64,000 bases of DNA. Origin: Alphaproteobacteria bacterium (GTDB taxonomy: Bacteria > Pseudomonadota > Alphaproteobacteria > Micavibrionales > Micavibrionaceae). The stretch covers positions 682,001 through 746,000 of the forward strand of contig JAFLCW010000001.1 in assembly GCA_017302165.1 (NCBI GenBank), read 5' to 3'. This document shows, piece after piece, positions 21,068 to 30,384 of the stretch. A program made the position numbers and the translations under genes. The notes beneath the pieces are model-generated. The model was given only the letters and a program-made list of their open reading frames with translations. It made no database searches and was not told the origin of the DNA. Within the stretch, counting starts at the first letter, position 1. Each line of letters opens with the position of its first letter.

Positions 21068-21586
21068 ATGACCGTTGATTGGCGAGAACGGATAGGCTGG
21101 CTCTGGCGTATGGCGCTGGTGCAGGCGGTCACGCTGATATTGCTGATATTGGGCACCTTAAGCTTTGCGATTCCCTATCTATCTGAAATCCGTCCATATT
21201 TTGTCATGATGGCCATTTTCTATTGGTCGATATATCGGCCCTCTGTGGTGTCGCCCGTGCTGGTCTTTATGCTGGGCTTGGCGCTTGATATCCTGACACA
21301 GGCTCCTATTGGCTTGAATGCCTTCATTTTTGTGGTTCTGCAGTGGGTGGTCAGTCATCAACGTGTATTTCTGATGGGGCAACCCTATGTCATGATCTGG
21401 ATAGGGTTTGGCTTTACTGCCGCTTTATGTGCCTCAATCCAGTTTTTGATGTATTTAATCCTGTCGGGTGGGGTGCCCTTGCCAACCGACACGTTGGTCG
21501 CTTCGACCATTCTGACTTTTGTCTTGTTCCCCCCGGTTAGTTTGATTTTTATTTTCCTGCATCGCCTCTTGCCGCAGACCGCCTAG
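21068..21586 (+). CDS. mreD: Rod shape-determining protein MreD
   Basis: Polytopic membrane partner of MreC, 172 residues with about five hydrophobic helices. The family sequence RPYFVMMAIFYWSIYRP near residue 41 and the later GLALDILTQAPIGLNAF are clear. It lies between mreC and mrdA with short gaps on both sides, as in the usual alphaproteobacterial elongasome operon. Confidence 0.94.
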   Translation: MTVDWRERIGWLWRMALVQAVTLILLILGTLSFAIPYLSEIRPYFVMMAIFYWSIYRPSVVSPVLVFMLGLALDILTQAPIGLNAFIFVVLQWVVSHQRVFLMGQPYVMIWIGFGFTAALCASIQFLMYLILSGGVPLPTDTLVASTILTFVLFPPVSLIFIFLHRLLPQTA

Positions 21587-21608
21587 GCCTGTTACGTTTT
21601 TACTTAAG

Positions 21609-23471
21609 ATGGCCGAAACATCCTATATTGACCGCGACACGGAACGCGAGGAAACCTTTTCCCGCAGAGCCTTTATCATTGGCGCGGTGCAGGGGGGATT
21701 GCTGGCGTTGCTCTGTGGGCGTTTGGTATGGCTTCAGGTGTCTCAAGGAACGCGGTATAAAACATTGGCCGAAGAAAACCGGATCAATGTTAAAATCATT
21801 GCGCCATCACGCGGGCAGATCGTCGATCGTTTTGGTGTGCCACTGGCGGTGAACAATCAGAATTTTCGTGCCTTGATCGTCCCGGAACAAACAGAAAATT
21901 TGGAAAAATCACTTCGCACACTATCAGGATATATTGATCTTCCCGAAAAAAACGTCAAAAAATTATTACGTCAGGCCAAACAATCCAGATCCTTCGTCCC
22001 GCTTGAAATTAATGACCGTCTGACCTGGGATGAGGTCGCCAAGATTGAGGTTAATCTGCCTGATCTGCCCGGGGTCAGTATCGATGAGGGTGAGATCCGG
22101 AACTATCCCTTTGGCGAGGCGACCGCCCATATCATCGGATATGTGGGACGTGTGGCGAAATCAGACCAGACGGAAGAAGACCCGCTATTAACCCTGCATG
22201 GGTTTCGGGTGGGTAAAGGCGGCCTTGAAAAAGTGTTAGATAAAGATTTACGCGGCACGGCAGGATCATCTGAAATGGAAGTGAATGTGGTCGGCCGGGA
22301 GGTGCGTGAGCTTAAGCAAACACCGACAATGTCAGGCCGGCGCGTCACCTTAAGTTTGGATGCCGAGCTTCAGCGTTACACGCAAAACCGTATGGCCGAA
22401 AGTATCAGCGCGTCTGCGGTGATCATGGATGCCGTGACCGGGGCGGTGTATGCGCTGGCGTCGTATCCGTCCTTTGACCCCAATCATTTCACCCGGGGTA
22501 TTCCGGCCGAAAAATGGGAAGAATTATTGGCCGACCCGACATTCCCTCTAACGAACAAGGCATTGGCAGGTCAATATCCGCCGGGTTCTACCTTTAAGAT
22601 GGTCACCGCATTGGCGGGGTTGGAACAAGGCACAATCAATGCGCATAACACAGCGTTTTGCCCGGGTCACTATACTTATGGTGATACGAAATTTCACTGT
22701 TGGAAACATGCCGGGCATGGCACGATGAATGTGATCGGCGCGCTTCGTGAATCCTGTGATACGTATTTTTACAAAATGTCCACGGATGTCGGGATTGACC
22801 GTATCGCCGTGATGGCGCGGCGTCTGGGTCTGGGGGATAAGACCGGGTTTGAATTGACTGAAGAACGTCCGGGTTTAATGCCGGATCAGAAATGGAAGCG
22901 CGATAAACTCAGCCAGAGTTGGCATCCCGGTGAAACGATTGTGTGTTCGATTGGGCAGGGATATATCCAGACAACGCCTTTGCAATTAGCCGTGATGACC
23001 GCGCGGCTGGTGAATGGGGGGCATGCTGTCGTGCCATGGATTGTGGGCAAAGTGGGCGATCATCCAGAACATCAACAGACATGGCCATCCTTGGGATTAA
23101 ACCCCAAAAATCTGGCGCTGGTCAAACAAGGCATGGACGAAGTGGTGGATCATAAACGCGGTACCGCGCACGCCTCACAGATCGAGATTGAGGGCATGAA
23201 AATGGGTGGTAAAACGGGTACCGCACAGGTCAAACGGATCACCAAACAGGAACGTGCCCTAGGGATTAAAAATGAAACATTACCGTGGCGGTTTCGGCAC
23301 CATGCGCTTTTTGTGGGATATGCACCGATTGAAAACCCGCGATATGTCTGTAGCGTCGTGGTCGAGCATGGGGGCGGGGGGTCTTCGGCGGCGGCGCCCA
23401 TTGCCCGCGATCTGCTTCGTATGACTCAGCAACGTAATCCTGCCGCGACACCGTTAAAGGTCGAGAGTTAA
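21609..23471 (+). CDS. mrdA: Penicillin-binding protein 2 (peptidoglycan transpeptidase)
   Basis: Class B penicillin-binding protein that crosslinks peptidoglycan during elongation, 620 residues. It has a single N-terminal membrane helix (about 22-45), a pedestal/dimerisation domain (about 60-230) and a transpeptidase domain. The active Ser lies in PPGSTFK (about 325), followed by the SCD form of the SxN motif (ESCDTYFYK) and KTGTAQ (about 533). It works with the RodA glycosyltransferase encoded 5 bases downstream. Confidence 0.97.
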   Translation: MAETSYIDRDTEREETFSRRAFIIGAVQGGLLALLCGRLVWLQVSQGTRYKTLAEENRINVKIIAPSRGQIVDRFGVPLAVNNQNFRALIVPEQTENLEKSLRTLSGYIDLPEKNVKKLLRQAKQSRSFVPLEINDRLTWDEVAKIEVNLPDLPGVSIDEGEIRNYPFGEATAHIIGYVGRVAKSDQTEEDPLLTLHGFRVGKGGLEKVLDKDLRGTAGSSEMEVNVVGREVRELKQTPTMSGRRVTLSLDAELQRYTQNRMAESISASAVIMDAVTGAVYALASYPSFDPNHFTRGIPAEKWEELLADPTFPLTNKALAGQYPPGSTFKMVTALAGLEQGTINAHNTAFCPGHYTYGDTKFHCWKHAGHGTMNVIGALRESCDTYFYKMSTDVGIDRIAVMARRLGLGDKTGFELTEERPGLMPDQKWKRDKLSQSWHPGETIVCSIGQGYIQTTPLQLAVMTARLVNGGHAVVPWIVGKVGDHPEHQQTWPSLGLNPKNLALVKQGMDEVVDHKRGTAHASQIEIEGMKMGGKTGTAQVKRITKQERALGIKNETLPWRFRHHALFVGYAPIENPRYVCSVVVEHGGGGSSAAAPIARDLLRMTQQRNPAATPLKVES

Positions 23472-23476
23472 CCGCC

Positions 23477-24607
23477 ATGTCAGAACCTATTCGCATTTCA
23501 CACATTCCCCCGATTGTTCAAAAATTCATCGCCTTAAACTGGGGGTTGGTTTTTTTGATTGTTCTATTGGCCTGTACGGGGTTTTTGGCACTTTATTCTG
23601 CCGCGGGAGGACAACTGGATCCCTGGGCGTCGCGTCAGATCACCCGTTTTTGTATTGGCGTTCTGGGCATGGTCATCATTGCCGTCATCGATATCCGGGT
23701 ATGGTATCGTCTGGCCTATCCAATATATGCGGCTGGGTTTGTATCTTTGGTGGTGGTTGAGATATTCGGCCATATCGGCATGGGGGCACAACGTTGGATC
23801 AATTTAGGTTTTATTCAGATCCAGCCCTCAGAATTCATGAAAATTGCTGTCATCATGGCTTTGGCAAAATATTTTCATGCCGCCGCCCCCGAAGATATGC
23901 GCTCGGTTCGTTTTTTATTACCGGCGGGGTTATTGATTGTCGCGCCGATTATTCTGGTGTTGCTACAGCCCAATTTGGGGATGGCTGTCATGACGGGTGC
24001 TGGCGGGGCGGCGATGTTGTTTTTGGCGGGGGCACCGCTGATCTGGTTTATCGGCGGGGGTGCCGCGGTTGTGGCGGCGATCCCGTTGATCTGGTCGTTT
24101 ATGCATGACTATCAAAAACGGCGGGTCATGACCTTTTTAAATCCCGAGAGTGATCCCCTGGGCGCGGGATATAATATTATTCAGTCTAAAATCGCCTTAG
24201 GATCTGGTGGGATTAGCGGTAAGGGATTTTTGAACGGAACCCAAAGCCATCTCAATTTTTTGCCTGAAAAGCAGACAGATTTCATCTTCACCCTGTGGGC
24301 GGAAGAATGGGGATTGATGGGCGGTACGGCACTCATTCTTCTGATCGCCTTGATCTTGATGTATTGCATGTGGATTGCGTTTCGGTGTCGACATGCCTTT
24401 GGCCGTTTGCTGGCGTATGGGCTAATGATCAATTTTTCACTGTATATTTTTATTAATGTGGCCATGGTGATGGGGTTGATCCCGGTGGTAGGGATACCGT
24501 TCCCGCTATTGTCGTATGGGGGAACGTCGATGCTGGCCGCGCTGGTCGGGTTTGGGTTGATCCTGTCCTGTAGCATTCACCGTGATGCGAAGTTGCCTCG
24601 CATGTAG
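23477..24607 (+). CDS. rodA: Peptidoglycan glycosyltransferase RodA
   Basis: SEDS-family lipid II polymerase of the elongasome, 376 residues with about ten membrane helices. Diagnostic parts are QPSEFMKIAVIMALAKYF, LLQPNLGMAVM, the long periplasmic loop with GFLNGTQSHLNFLPEKQTDF, and the C-terminal GIPFPLLSYGGTSM. It is the last gene of the mre group. The convergent grxD gene ends 30 bases away. Confidence 0.97.
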   Translation: MSEPIRISHIPPIVQKFIALNWGLVFLIVLLACTGFLALYSAAGGQLDPWASRQITRFCIGVLGMVIIAVIDIRVWYRLAYPIYAAGFVSLVVVEIFGHIGMGAQRWINLGFIQIQPSEFMKIAVIMALAKYFHAAAPEDMRSVRFLLPAGLLIVAPIILVLLQPNLGMAVMTGAGGAAMLFLAGAPLIWFIGGGAAVVAAIPLIWSFMHDYQKRRVMTFLNPESDPLGAGYNIIQSKIALGSGGISGKGFLNGTQSHLNFLPEKQTDFIFTLWAEEWGLMGGTALILLIALILMYCMWIAFRCRHAFGRLLAYGLMINFSLYIFINVAMVMGLIPVVGIPFPLLSYGGTSMLAALVGFGLILSCSIHRDAKLPRM

Positions 24608-24637
24608 GGGAGATCATATTATCTATTCAGCAATGGT

Positions 24638-24976
24638 TTAAGCGGCGCGGGGAGAAGTAATGCCTTTTTCGGCAAGCATATCCTGAAGCTCACCACTATT
24701 GAACATATCACGCACGATATCGCACCCGCCCACAAATTCGCCTTTGATATAAAGCTGTGGGATGGTCGGCCAGTTCGTGAAATCCTTGATACCCTGACGG
24801 ATATCGGCATTTTCCAGCACATTGATATCTTTGAACGGTGCCCCTATTTGAGAGAGAATCTGGACAACTGTCGCCGAGAAACCGCATTGGGGAAAGGACG
24901 CTGTGCCTTTCATGTAAAGCACAATATCATTCTGGGAGATATCTTGTTTGATTTGTTCAAAAACATCGTTGGACAT
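24638..24976 (-). CDS. grxD: Monothiol glutaredoxin (Grx4/GrxD type)
   Basis: A 112-residue CGFS-type glutaredoxin that binds and transfers [2Fe-2S] clusters. The active site CGFS lies at residues 31-34, preceded by VLYMKGTASFPQ. The GSH-binding TIPQLYIKGEFVGGCDIVRDM follows, written here across about 75-95. It is next to bolA, its usual partner in a cluster-binding complex for iron regulation. It is the third gene of a minus-strand run DUF1476-bolA-grxD. Confidence 0.97.
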   Translation of the reverse strand: MSNDVFEQIKQDISQNDIVLYMKGTASFPQCGFSATVVQILSQIGAPFKDINVLENADIRQGIKDFTNWPTIPQLYIKGEFVGGCDIVRDMFNSGELQDMLAEKGITSPRAA

Positions 24977-25014
24977 GGCTTCTTTTCCCTCTCTGGTTAC
25001 TATTTATCTATCTT

Positions 25015-25254
25015 TCATGCGTCATCTATCACGGTTGTATGAACCGCCAGCGCATGAAGTTCGTTACCCATTTTTCCCTGAAGAGCGCGATACACCATTT
25101 GGTGTTGTTGGACGCGGGACAACCCCTTGAAGGCAGACGCACTGACATGGGCGGCGTAATGTTCCCCATCCCCGCGTAAATCATCAATGCGCACCACACA
25201 TCCCGGGATGCCGGCCTTGATCATGTCTTCAATGTCCCCTGCACGCATCGCCAT
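25015..25254 (-). CDS. BolA family protein
   Basis: A 79-residue BolA protein with the class II KH-like fold. The C-terminal conserved stretch HQMVYRALQGKMGNELHALA carries the His used with Grx in cluster binding. It starts 5 bases after the DUF1476 gene and is followed 38 bases later by grxD. Whether it is of the bolA or the ibaG/yrbA subtype cannot be settled here. Confidence 0.9.
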   Translation of the reverse strand: MAMRAGDIEDMIKAGIPGCVVRIDDLRGDGEHYAAHVSASAFKGLSRVQQHQMVYRALQGKMGNELHALAVHTTVIDDA

Positions 25255-25259
25255 GGGCG

Positions 25260-25586
25260 TTAGGCCTGTTTTTCGGCAAGTATTTGCTTTTGAGCCTCGG
25301 TCACACAGGTCTGGAGTTTGGCGTCAACCATGGATTCGGTGATGGCCAATCCCTTAGCCGTGATATCTTTCATCACGAATCGTTTGACATCGTCAAACCC
25401 GGCTTCATCCAAATTCGCCGCGACTACGGTTTTGGCATAGGTTTCAGCCTCAGCCCCGGATAAGCCCAGTTCGCCAGCCACCCATAACCCCAAGAGTTTG
25501 CAGGTTCTGGCCTCGGCGCGGAACGCCAACTCAGAATCGAGGGCAAATTTGTTTTCAAAGGCTTTTTCGCGCTGGTCAAACGTCAT
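25260..25586 (-). CDS. DUF1476 protein, F1-ATPase inhibitor zeta subunit family
   Basis: A 108-residue all-helical protein opening with FDQREKAFENKFALDSELAF, the hallmark of DUF1476. In Paracoccus the family member is the zeta subunit, whose N-terminus blocks ATP hydrolysis by F1-ATPase. That role is carried over from the family and is not shown here. The protein is nearly confined to alphaproteobacteria, so it supports the taxonomic call. It is the first gene of a run with bolA and grxD. Confidence 0.92.
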   Translation of the reverse strand: MTFDQREKAFENKFALDSELAFRAEARTCKLLGLWVAGELGLSGAEAETYAKTVVAANLDEAGFDDVKRFVMKDITAKGLAITESMVDAKLQTCVTEAQKQILAEKQA

Positions 25587-25702
25587 GTGATCTCCTGTTT
25601 ATGCATAATTTTGAATAAAGATACTTGTAACATTTGAAATCTGACAATTCCATCGTTATATGTGGGTATCCATCCCATAAATCAAGGGGCATAAGAGGTA
25701 TT

Positions 25703-26566
25703 ATGAACAAGCGCAAGCAGTTATACGAAGGCAAGGCCAAAATCATTTTTGAAGGACCGGAACCCGGAACCTTGGTTCAATATTTTAAAGACGACGCCAC
25801 CGCCTTTAATGCCCAGAAAAAAGCGACCATCGCCGGCAAAGGCGTTCTCAATAATCGCATTTCCGCGCACATCATGACCAAGCTGGAAGGCATCGGCGTG
25901 CCGACCCATTTCCTGAAATCCCTCAATATGCGTGAGCAGTTGGTGCGTCAGGTGGAAATCATCCCCATTGAGCTGGTCGTACGGAACATTGCCGCCGGCT
26001 CTCTGGTGAAACGTCTGGGGATCAAAGAAGGCACAATCCTGCCTCAACCGATTGTTGAGTTTTATTATAAAAAAGATGAACTGGGTGATCCGATGGTGTC
26101 AGATCATCACATTGTCACGCTGGGCTGGGCGGATCCCTATGAACTCGAAGAAATAGTCGGGCAGGCATACCGGGTCAATGATTACCTGAATGGTCTGTTC
26201 TCGGGGATTGGTTTGACGCTGGTGGACTTTAAACTGGAATTCGGGCGTCTGTGGGGGCCGTATGATGAGCTTTACATTATTCTGGCCGACGAAGTGTCCC
26301 CGGATAATTGCCGTCTGTGGGATGCTAAAACAGGTGAAAAACTGGATAAAGATCGATTCCGTCAGGATTTAGGCGATTTGGTTGAAGGGTATCAGGAAAT
26401 CGCTAAACGGCTGGGCTTGGTTCCCGATACGGGGATCGTGCGCGAGGGGAACATCGATGAAAAAGCCATGGCTGGGTTGACGTTGATTGAAAACGAACTC
26501 GCCAAAGATGGGACACGTTTGAGATCGGTTCGAAAAATCCCGCCGAGCAAGCCATATAAGGTTTGA
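25703..26566 (+). CDS. purC: Phosphoribosylaminoimidazole-succinocarboxamide synthase
   Basis: SAICAR synthetase of purine synthesis; joins CAIR and aspartate with ATP. The product from ATG 25703 is 287 residues and begins [15 protein letters not shown], which is typical; AAGAGG lies before it. An earlier in-frame start at 25634 has no support. The family segments [24 protein letters not shown] and [10 protein letters not shown] are intact. The gene ends 9 bases before the convergent cheZ and has no other pur gene beside it. Confidence 0.97.
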   Translation: MNKRKQLYEGKAKIIFEGPEPGTLVQYFKDDATAFNAQKKATIAGKGVLNNRISAHIMTKLEGIGVPTHFLKSLNMREQLVRQVEIIPIELVVRNIAAGSLVKRLGIKEGTILPQPIVEFYYKKDELGDPMVSDHHIVTLGWADPYELEEIVGQAYRVNDYLNGLFSGIGLTLVDFKLEFGRLWGPYDELYIILADEVSPDNCRLWDAKTGEKLDKDRFRQDLGDLVEGYQEIAKRLGLVPDTGIVREGNIDEKAMAGLTLIENELAKDGTRLRSVRKIPPSKPYKV

Positions 26567-26575
26567 TTTTTAAGC

Positions 26576-27220
26576 TTATTCTTTTGGGCGCACGGTTGAA
26601 AAGAGCGCATCAATATCGTTCTGGGCAAAACGTTGATCGCCTTCGGCAAATCGGGCGACATCTTCAGATGAAGGAGCCACGTTGATGCCGAGCCGTTCGA
26701 GTGTTGACGTCAGGCGTGTTTCAATCAAAGCCAAATTCTCAAGCGTTCGCCGAATTCGCTGACCGGTTAAATCCTGAAACGTGCAAGCCATCAGTATTTC
26801 TTGAATATCCTGACGGATATCAGAGAGAGCCTTTTCTCTTTGGGCTGTTTGGCTCCAGTCTTCCTGGCCGATCCGCACGGCAATTCGGTCGGCCGCGTCT
26901 AAAATGGTATTGGCCGCCTGTTCGGTGTCTTCAATCACAGCCTCAAGTTCCACGCCGGCATTGACCTGTGTATTGCCGCTTCCCGAATACGAAATCGCCC
27001 CCAGAATTTGAAGAATATCACCAAATTGTTTGCCAATACCTTCTTCAACCATGCCCATTTGCTGGGAGGTGGCGTTTATTTCCATGGAAATTTCATCAAA
27101 ACGACGTTTGATGAAGCCCTGCAAAACGTCCATTTGCTGGGCGATTTGATCCACTGATTCTTGTAGAATCTGTGTATCCGGTGCATGGGGCGCGATTTTA
27201 TGGGTCTTTTCGAGTGTCAC
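26576..27220 (-). CDS. cheZ: CheY-P phosphatase CheZ
   Basis: A 214-residue helical protein. The catalytic helix sequence ILMACTFQDLTGQRIRR (about residues 140-156) holds the conserved Asp and Gln that speed dephosphorylation of CheY. The C-terminal tail has QNDIDALF, which corresponds to the CheY-binding tail of CheZ and resembles the FliM N-terminal CheY-binding peptide. No other che or fli gene is in the window. The start overlaps nothing; the 228 bases upstream are shared with the HU promoter. Confidence 0.9.
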   Translation of the reverse strand: MTLEKTHKIAPHAPDTQILQESVDQIAQQMDVLQGFIKRRFDEISMEINATSQQMGMVEEGIGKQFGDILQILGAISYSGSGNTQVNAGVELEAVIEDTEQAANTILDAADRIAVRIGQEDWSQTAQREKALSDIRQDIQEILMACTFQDLTGQRIRRTLENLALIETRLTSTLERLGINVAPSSEDVARFAEGDQRFAQNDIDALFSTVRPKE

Positions 27221-27380
27221 ACCGAGTCCTTAACATGATCAAAATTCATACCCATCATAAATGAAAAATGGTTAATAAAACCCTTTAAAATCGGGGTTCT
27301 ACACCCGTATGCGGATTTTGGGGTGAAATAGAAATAGCGGATTTATCAACACTTCTTTAACGATTTTCATGAATCCCTCT

Positions 27381-27407
27381 TTGCGAAAAAGGTGATCCGT
27401 GTATGAT
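27381..27407 (+). promoter_or_regulatory. Candidate promoter of the HU-like gene
   Basis: TTGCGA (27381-27386) and TATGAT (27402-27407) are separated by 15 bases, or TTTGCG by 16. The spacing is short, so this is a weak candidate. It lies 42 bases upstream of the start. Confidence 0.28.
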
Positions 27408-27448
27408 TTTCATTGTTGATTCTCAACTTTTTGAAAAGGAACTAAACA

Positions 27449-27865
27449 ATGGCAAAAGCCAAAGCAAAGAAAAAAGCCGCACCGGCCAAGGCAAAAAAAG
27501 CCCCGGCCAAAGCGAAAGCTAAAGTAAAAGCAAAAGCACCCGCTCCGAAAAAAGCGGCAAAACCTTATAAATCAGCCGCAACAGGGGCTGTTGTCACCCT
27601 GAAGCAGATTGCCGCCGACCTCGCGAACAAGCACGGCATGCCGAAAAAGCAGGTTGAAGCTGTTCTGTCTGAGCAGGTAGGTGAATTCACACGCCATATC
27701 AAACGCGGCGCCAAAGTGCGCGTTCCGGGTTTGGGCATCCTGATGGTTAAGAAAACAACCGCACGTATGGGTCGTAACCCAGCCACGGGCGAAACCATCA
27801 AAATCCCAGCCAAGAAAAAAGTGGCTTTCCGCGTTTCCAAAGACCTGAAAACAGCTGTTCTGTAG
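27449..27865 (+). CDS. HU-family DNA-binding protein with histone H1-like N-terminal tail
   Basis: A 138-residue nucleoid protein. Residues 1-45 are almost only Lys, Ala and Pro in KAKAKKKAAPAKAKKAP-like repeats, as in histone H1 tails. Residues 50-138 form an HU/IHF fold with VTLKQIAADLANKHGMPKK, a VPGLGILMVKKTTARMGRNP arm and the closing KKVAFRVSKDLKTAV. Ordinary HU is about 90 residues, so the tail is an added domain. A good AAAAGGA ribosome site precedes the ATG, and a strong terminator follows 18 bases after the stop, which suits a highly expressed single gene. Confidence 0.9.
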   Translation: MAKAKAKKKAAPAKAKKAPAKAKAKVKAKAPAPKKAAKPYKSAATGAVVTLKQIAADLANKHGMPKKQVEAVLSEQVGEFTRHIKRGAKVRVPGLGILMVKKTTARMGRNPATGETIKIPAKKKVAFRVSKDLKTAVL

Positions 27866-27883
27866 GATCGCATTTATTTCATG

Positions 27884-27915
27884 AAAAACGGCGCATTTCG
27901 GTGCGCCGTTTTTTT
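27884..27915 (+). terminator. Rho-independent terminator after the HU-like gene
   Basis: AAAAACGGCGCA pairs with TGCGCCGTTTTT over 12 bases around a 6-base loop and runs into further T residues. The A-run on the other side also lets it work for the minus strand. Confidence 0.92.
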
Positions 27916-28043
27916 ATGCTGTTTCTGTCTAAAAAAGCGAACCCGGGATCCTGTAGGGGAACAGGAGAGCCCGGGTTCTTTTTCGCCTGCCTAGGGTTTG
28001 GGTTCACGGTTAGGAGGGGCGGCAGGCGGAAACGTGTTTTTAT

Positions 28044-28862
28044 CTACTCGGCGGCAGTGATGGCCTCCGTTGCTTTTCGGCGGCGTTTATTGTCATACAG
28101 GCTGACATCCGCGGCGCTAAAAATACGGTCGGCGGTGTCACCTTTGGTAAATTCTTTAATGCCCAAACTGGCGCGCACCGGAATTTCCGTGCCGTACCAG
28201 ATGAGGGACAGATTATTTAACATCCAGACCAGTTTCTGCACACGGGCGGCCACTTTGGCGCGCGTGGTATTGGCGAAAAGCAAGACAAATTCATCCCCGC
28301 CCAAACGGCCAGCCACATCCATCCGGCGGATATCAGCGGCCAGCGTCGATGCCACCAGCTTCAGCGCGGCATCACCGGCAGGATGGCCATAAATATCATT
28401 GATAGGCTTAAAATTATCGAGATCAATCAGAATCACGAGGCCACCTTCGCTCATGCCGCGATTGACGCGGTCAAGTTCCCGCTCAAAGGCTTCCATGAAC
28501 CCGCGGCGATTTTTGATCTGGGTTAGTTCATCTGTCGTCGCCACATTTTCAAGAGCCGTGATACGCGATTCCTGACGTGCGATCGTTTCTTCGGAACGGC
28601 GGATGATCTGTGAGGCGGATTTAAGCAATTCTAAAATAGCGGCATGATCAAGGGTGTTTCTCTGATCGAAATTTTGTGGTTCTTTCTGACCCTGAAAATA
28701 GGCGAAGACTTCGTCGGCCGCGTTAAGCCATTTACCGCCGGGTGCCGTCCGGGCATTCTGCGTGGTCAACCCGGGTAGGCCGGATGCTAAAACCGAAGCC
28801 GTATCGTTGATGTTATCTGTTCTCATGATCAAACCCTTTATCCCTAGTAAACTCCTGTTCAT
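28044..28862 (-). CDS. GGDEF-domain diguanylate cyclase
   Basis: A soluble 272-residue protein predicted to make c-di-GMP. Residues 1-75 are a variable region, then a short coiled-coil (about 75-100, RSEETIARQESRITALENV) and a GGDEF domain to about residue 262. The active-site RLGGDEFVLLF is intact, and RRMD five residues before it is a standard inhibitory RxxD site. The domain enters with TTDELTQIKNRRGF. The start is uncertain: ATG 28862 has AAGG nearby, and ATG 28826 is an alternative. No sensor domain is recognised. Confidence 0.9.
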   Translation of the reverse strand: MNRSLLGIKGLIMRTDNINDTASVLASGLPGLTTQNARTAPGGKWLNAADEVFAYFQGQKEPQNFDQRNTLDHAAILELLKSASQIIRRSEETIARQESRITALENVATTDELTQIKNRRGFMEAFERELDRVNRGMSEGGLVILIDLDNFKPINDIYGHPAGDAALKLVASTLAADIRRMDVAGRLGGDEFVLLFANTTRAKVAARVQKLVWMLNNLSLIWYGTEIPVRASLGIKEFTKGDTADRIFSAADVSLYDNKRRRKATEAITAAE

Positions 28863-29109
28863 GACCTTGCGAACCCTATGCCAAAGGCGGATATGTGTAA
28901 TAATCCTTTAAAAACAGATAGTTATAAAAATAAAGAATACGGAAAATTTTACCCAGTATGAGGGGCTTTCTGGGTACTGGCCTTGAAAAGGGAAAGCTTT
29001 GCCTAGTCTTTTTGACCTCTAGCTATGCCGCGAAAGCGTTGGCTCTCACGGGTAATATTTTGTATGATGGTGAGATACTCTTGGCTCTCTAACGGGTGTA
29101 AAAACATTC

Positions 29110-29955
29110 ATGAAGGATTTCCTGAAAACGCTTTTGGCGTGCGTGCTGGTTGTGTGCCCTGTAAACGGGGCACAGGCGGCAGGGGCGGCCATGTCCGAAG
29201 TGCTGGCACCGCACAAGGCACTCTATGATGTGAAACTGGTGGCCACACGAAGCGGCTCTCAGGTCATCAACATCAGTGGCAAGATGTTTTATGAATGGCA
29301 ACCCACCTGCGAGGCGTGGGTGACGGATCATCGATTTAATTTATTCTATGAATATGCCGATAGTCCGGGCATGACCGTGACATCTGATTTTTCGACCTAT
29401 GAACCGTTTGATGGGAAAAGTTTTGATTTTGCGTCCCGCCGTAAACGGGATGGTGAATTGTATGAAGAATTGCGGGGACACGCCGCGATGGATGGCAAGG
29501 AGAAAAAAGGCGGCGGCGTCGCGCGTTATTCCCTACCTTCGGATTTATCGTTTGATTTAAAGCCCGGCATGTATTTCCCGATGAAACATACGGTGGAAAT
29601 GGTGCGCCGTGCCAAGGCCGGGGATAAGATTTTTTCTGCGCATATTTTTGATGGAAGTGATGAAGAAGGCCCTGTTGAAATCAATACCTTTATTGGTAAG
29701 TCGGTTAATCCGCTCAAAACAATTACGCCTTCAGATAAGCTCAGCATGGAATTACTCAACACCCCCGCGTGGAATATCCGGATGGCTGTTTTTCCCGATG
29801 CTCAGGATGAAGACCAGTCTGACTATGAAATGTCGATGGTCTTTCATGAAAATGGCGTGATATCTGATATGTTGATTGAATACGAAGATTTCTCTGTTTC
29901 TCAAAAACTGGTGGCATTAGAAAAACTGCCCGCTGTGAAATGTCCTAACCCATGA
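29110..29955 (+). CDS. EipB-like cell-envelope protein (DUF1849)
   Basis: A 281-residue periplasmic protein with a signal peptide ([20 protein letters not shown], cleavage near AQA). The mature start [18 protein letters not shown] and the block [16 protein letters not shown] fit DUF1849/EipB, a beta-spiral protein needed for envelope integrity in Brucella. The family's conserved disulfide is represented by Cys in QPTCEAW and Cys in VKCPNP near the C-terminus. The stop overlaps divK by 4 bases, so an envelope factor is coupled here to a cell-cycle operon. Confidence 0.85.
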   Translation: MKDFLKTLLACVLVVCPVNGAQAAGAAMSEVLAPHKALYDVKLVATRSGSQVINISGKMFYEWQPTCEAWVTDHRFNLFYEYADSPGMTVTSDFSTYEPFDGKSFDFASRRKRDGELYEELRGHAAMDGKEKKGGGVARYSLPSDLSFDLKPGMYFPMKHTVEMVRRAKAGDKIFSAHIFDGSDEEGPVEINTFIGKSVNPLKTITPSDKLSMELLNTPAWNIRMAVFPDAQDEDQSDYEMSMVFHENGVISDMLIEYEDFSVSQKLVALEKLPAVKCPNP

Positions 29956-30380
29956 CATCTGATACACTGATTACCAAAACGGTTATGATTGTCGAAGATA
30001 ACGAACTGAACATGAAACTATTTCATGATCTGCTCGAAGCACACGGATATGCTACCTTGCAATGCCGTAATGGTATGGATGTCATGGATATGGCACGCCA
30101 GAAAAAACCGGATCTGATTTTGATGGATATCCAATTGCCCGAAGTCTCAGGTCTGGATGTCACCAAATGGATCAAGAATGACCCAGAACTTAAATCCATC
30201 CCCGTGATTGCGGTCACGGCCTTTGCCATGAAGGGGGATGAACAGAAAATACGTGAAGGGGGCTGTGAAGACTATATTTCCAAACCAATTTCCGTTTTAC
30301 AGTTTCTAGATACGGTTAAAAAATATCTATCGCCTGTGTCCGCCCCCACGCCCGAATTAGCCCCTGCCAAAGCCGAGTAG
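29952..30380 (+). CDS. divK: Single-domain response regulator DivK
   Basis: A 142-residue CheY-like receiver that relays cell-division signals between histidine kinases and DivL in alphaproteobacteria. The acidic pocket VEDNE, the phosphoacceptor Asp in [15 protein letters not shown] (about residue 58), the Thr in [10 protein letters not shown] and the Lys in YISKPIS are present. The match to DivK is in [22 protein letters not shown], written here in part. It lies 4 bases before pleD, the usual alphaproteobacterial order. Confidence 0.95.
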   Translation: MTSDTLITKTVMIVEDNELNMKLFHDLLEAHGYATLQCRNGMDVMDMARQKKPDLILMDIQLPEVSGLDVTKWIKNDPELKSIPVIAVTAFAMKGDEQKIREGGCEDYISKPISVLQFLDTVKKYLSPVSAPTPELAPAKAE

Positions 30381-30384
30381 CCCC

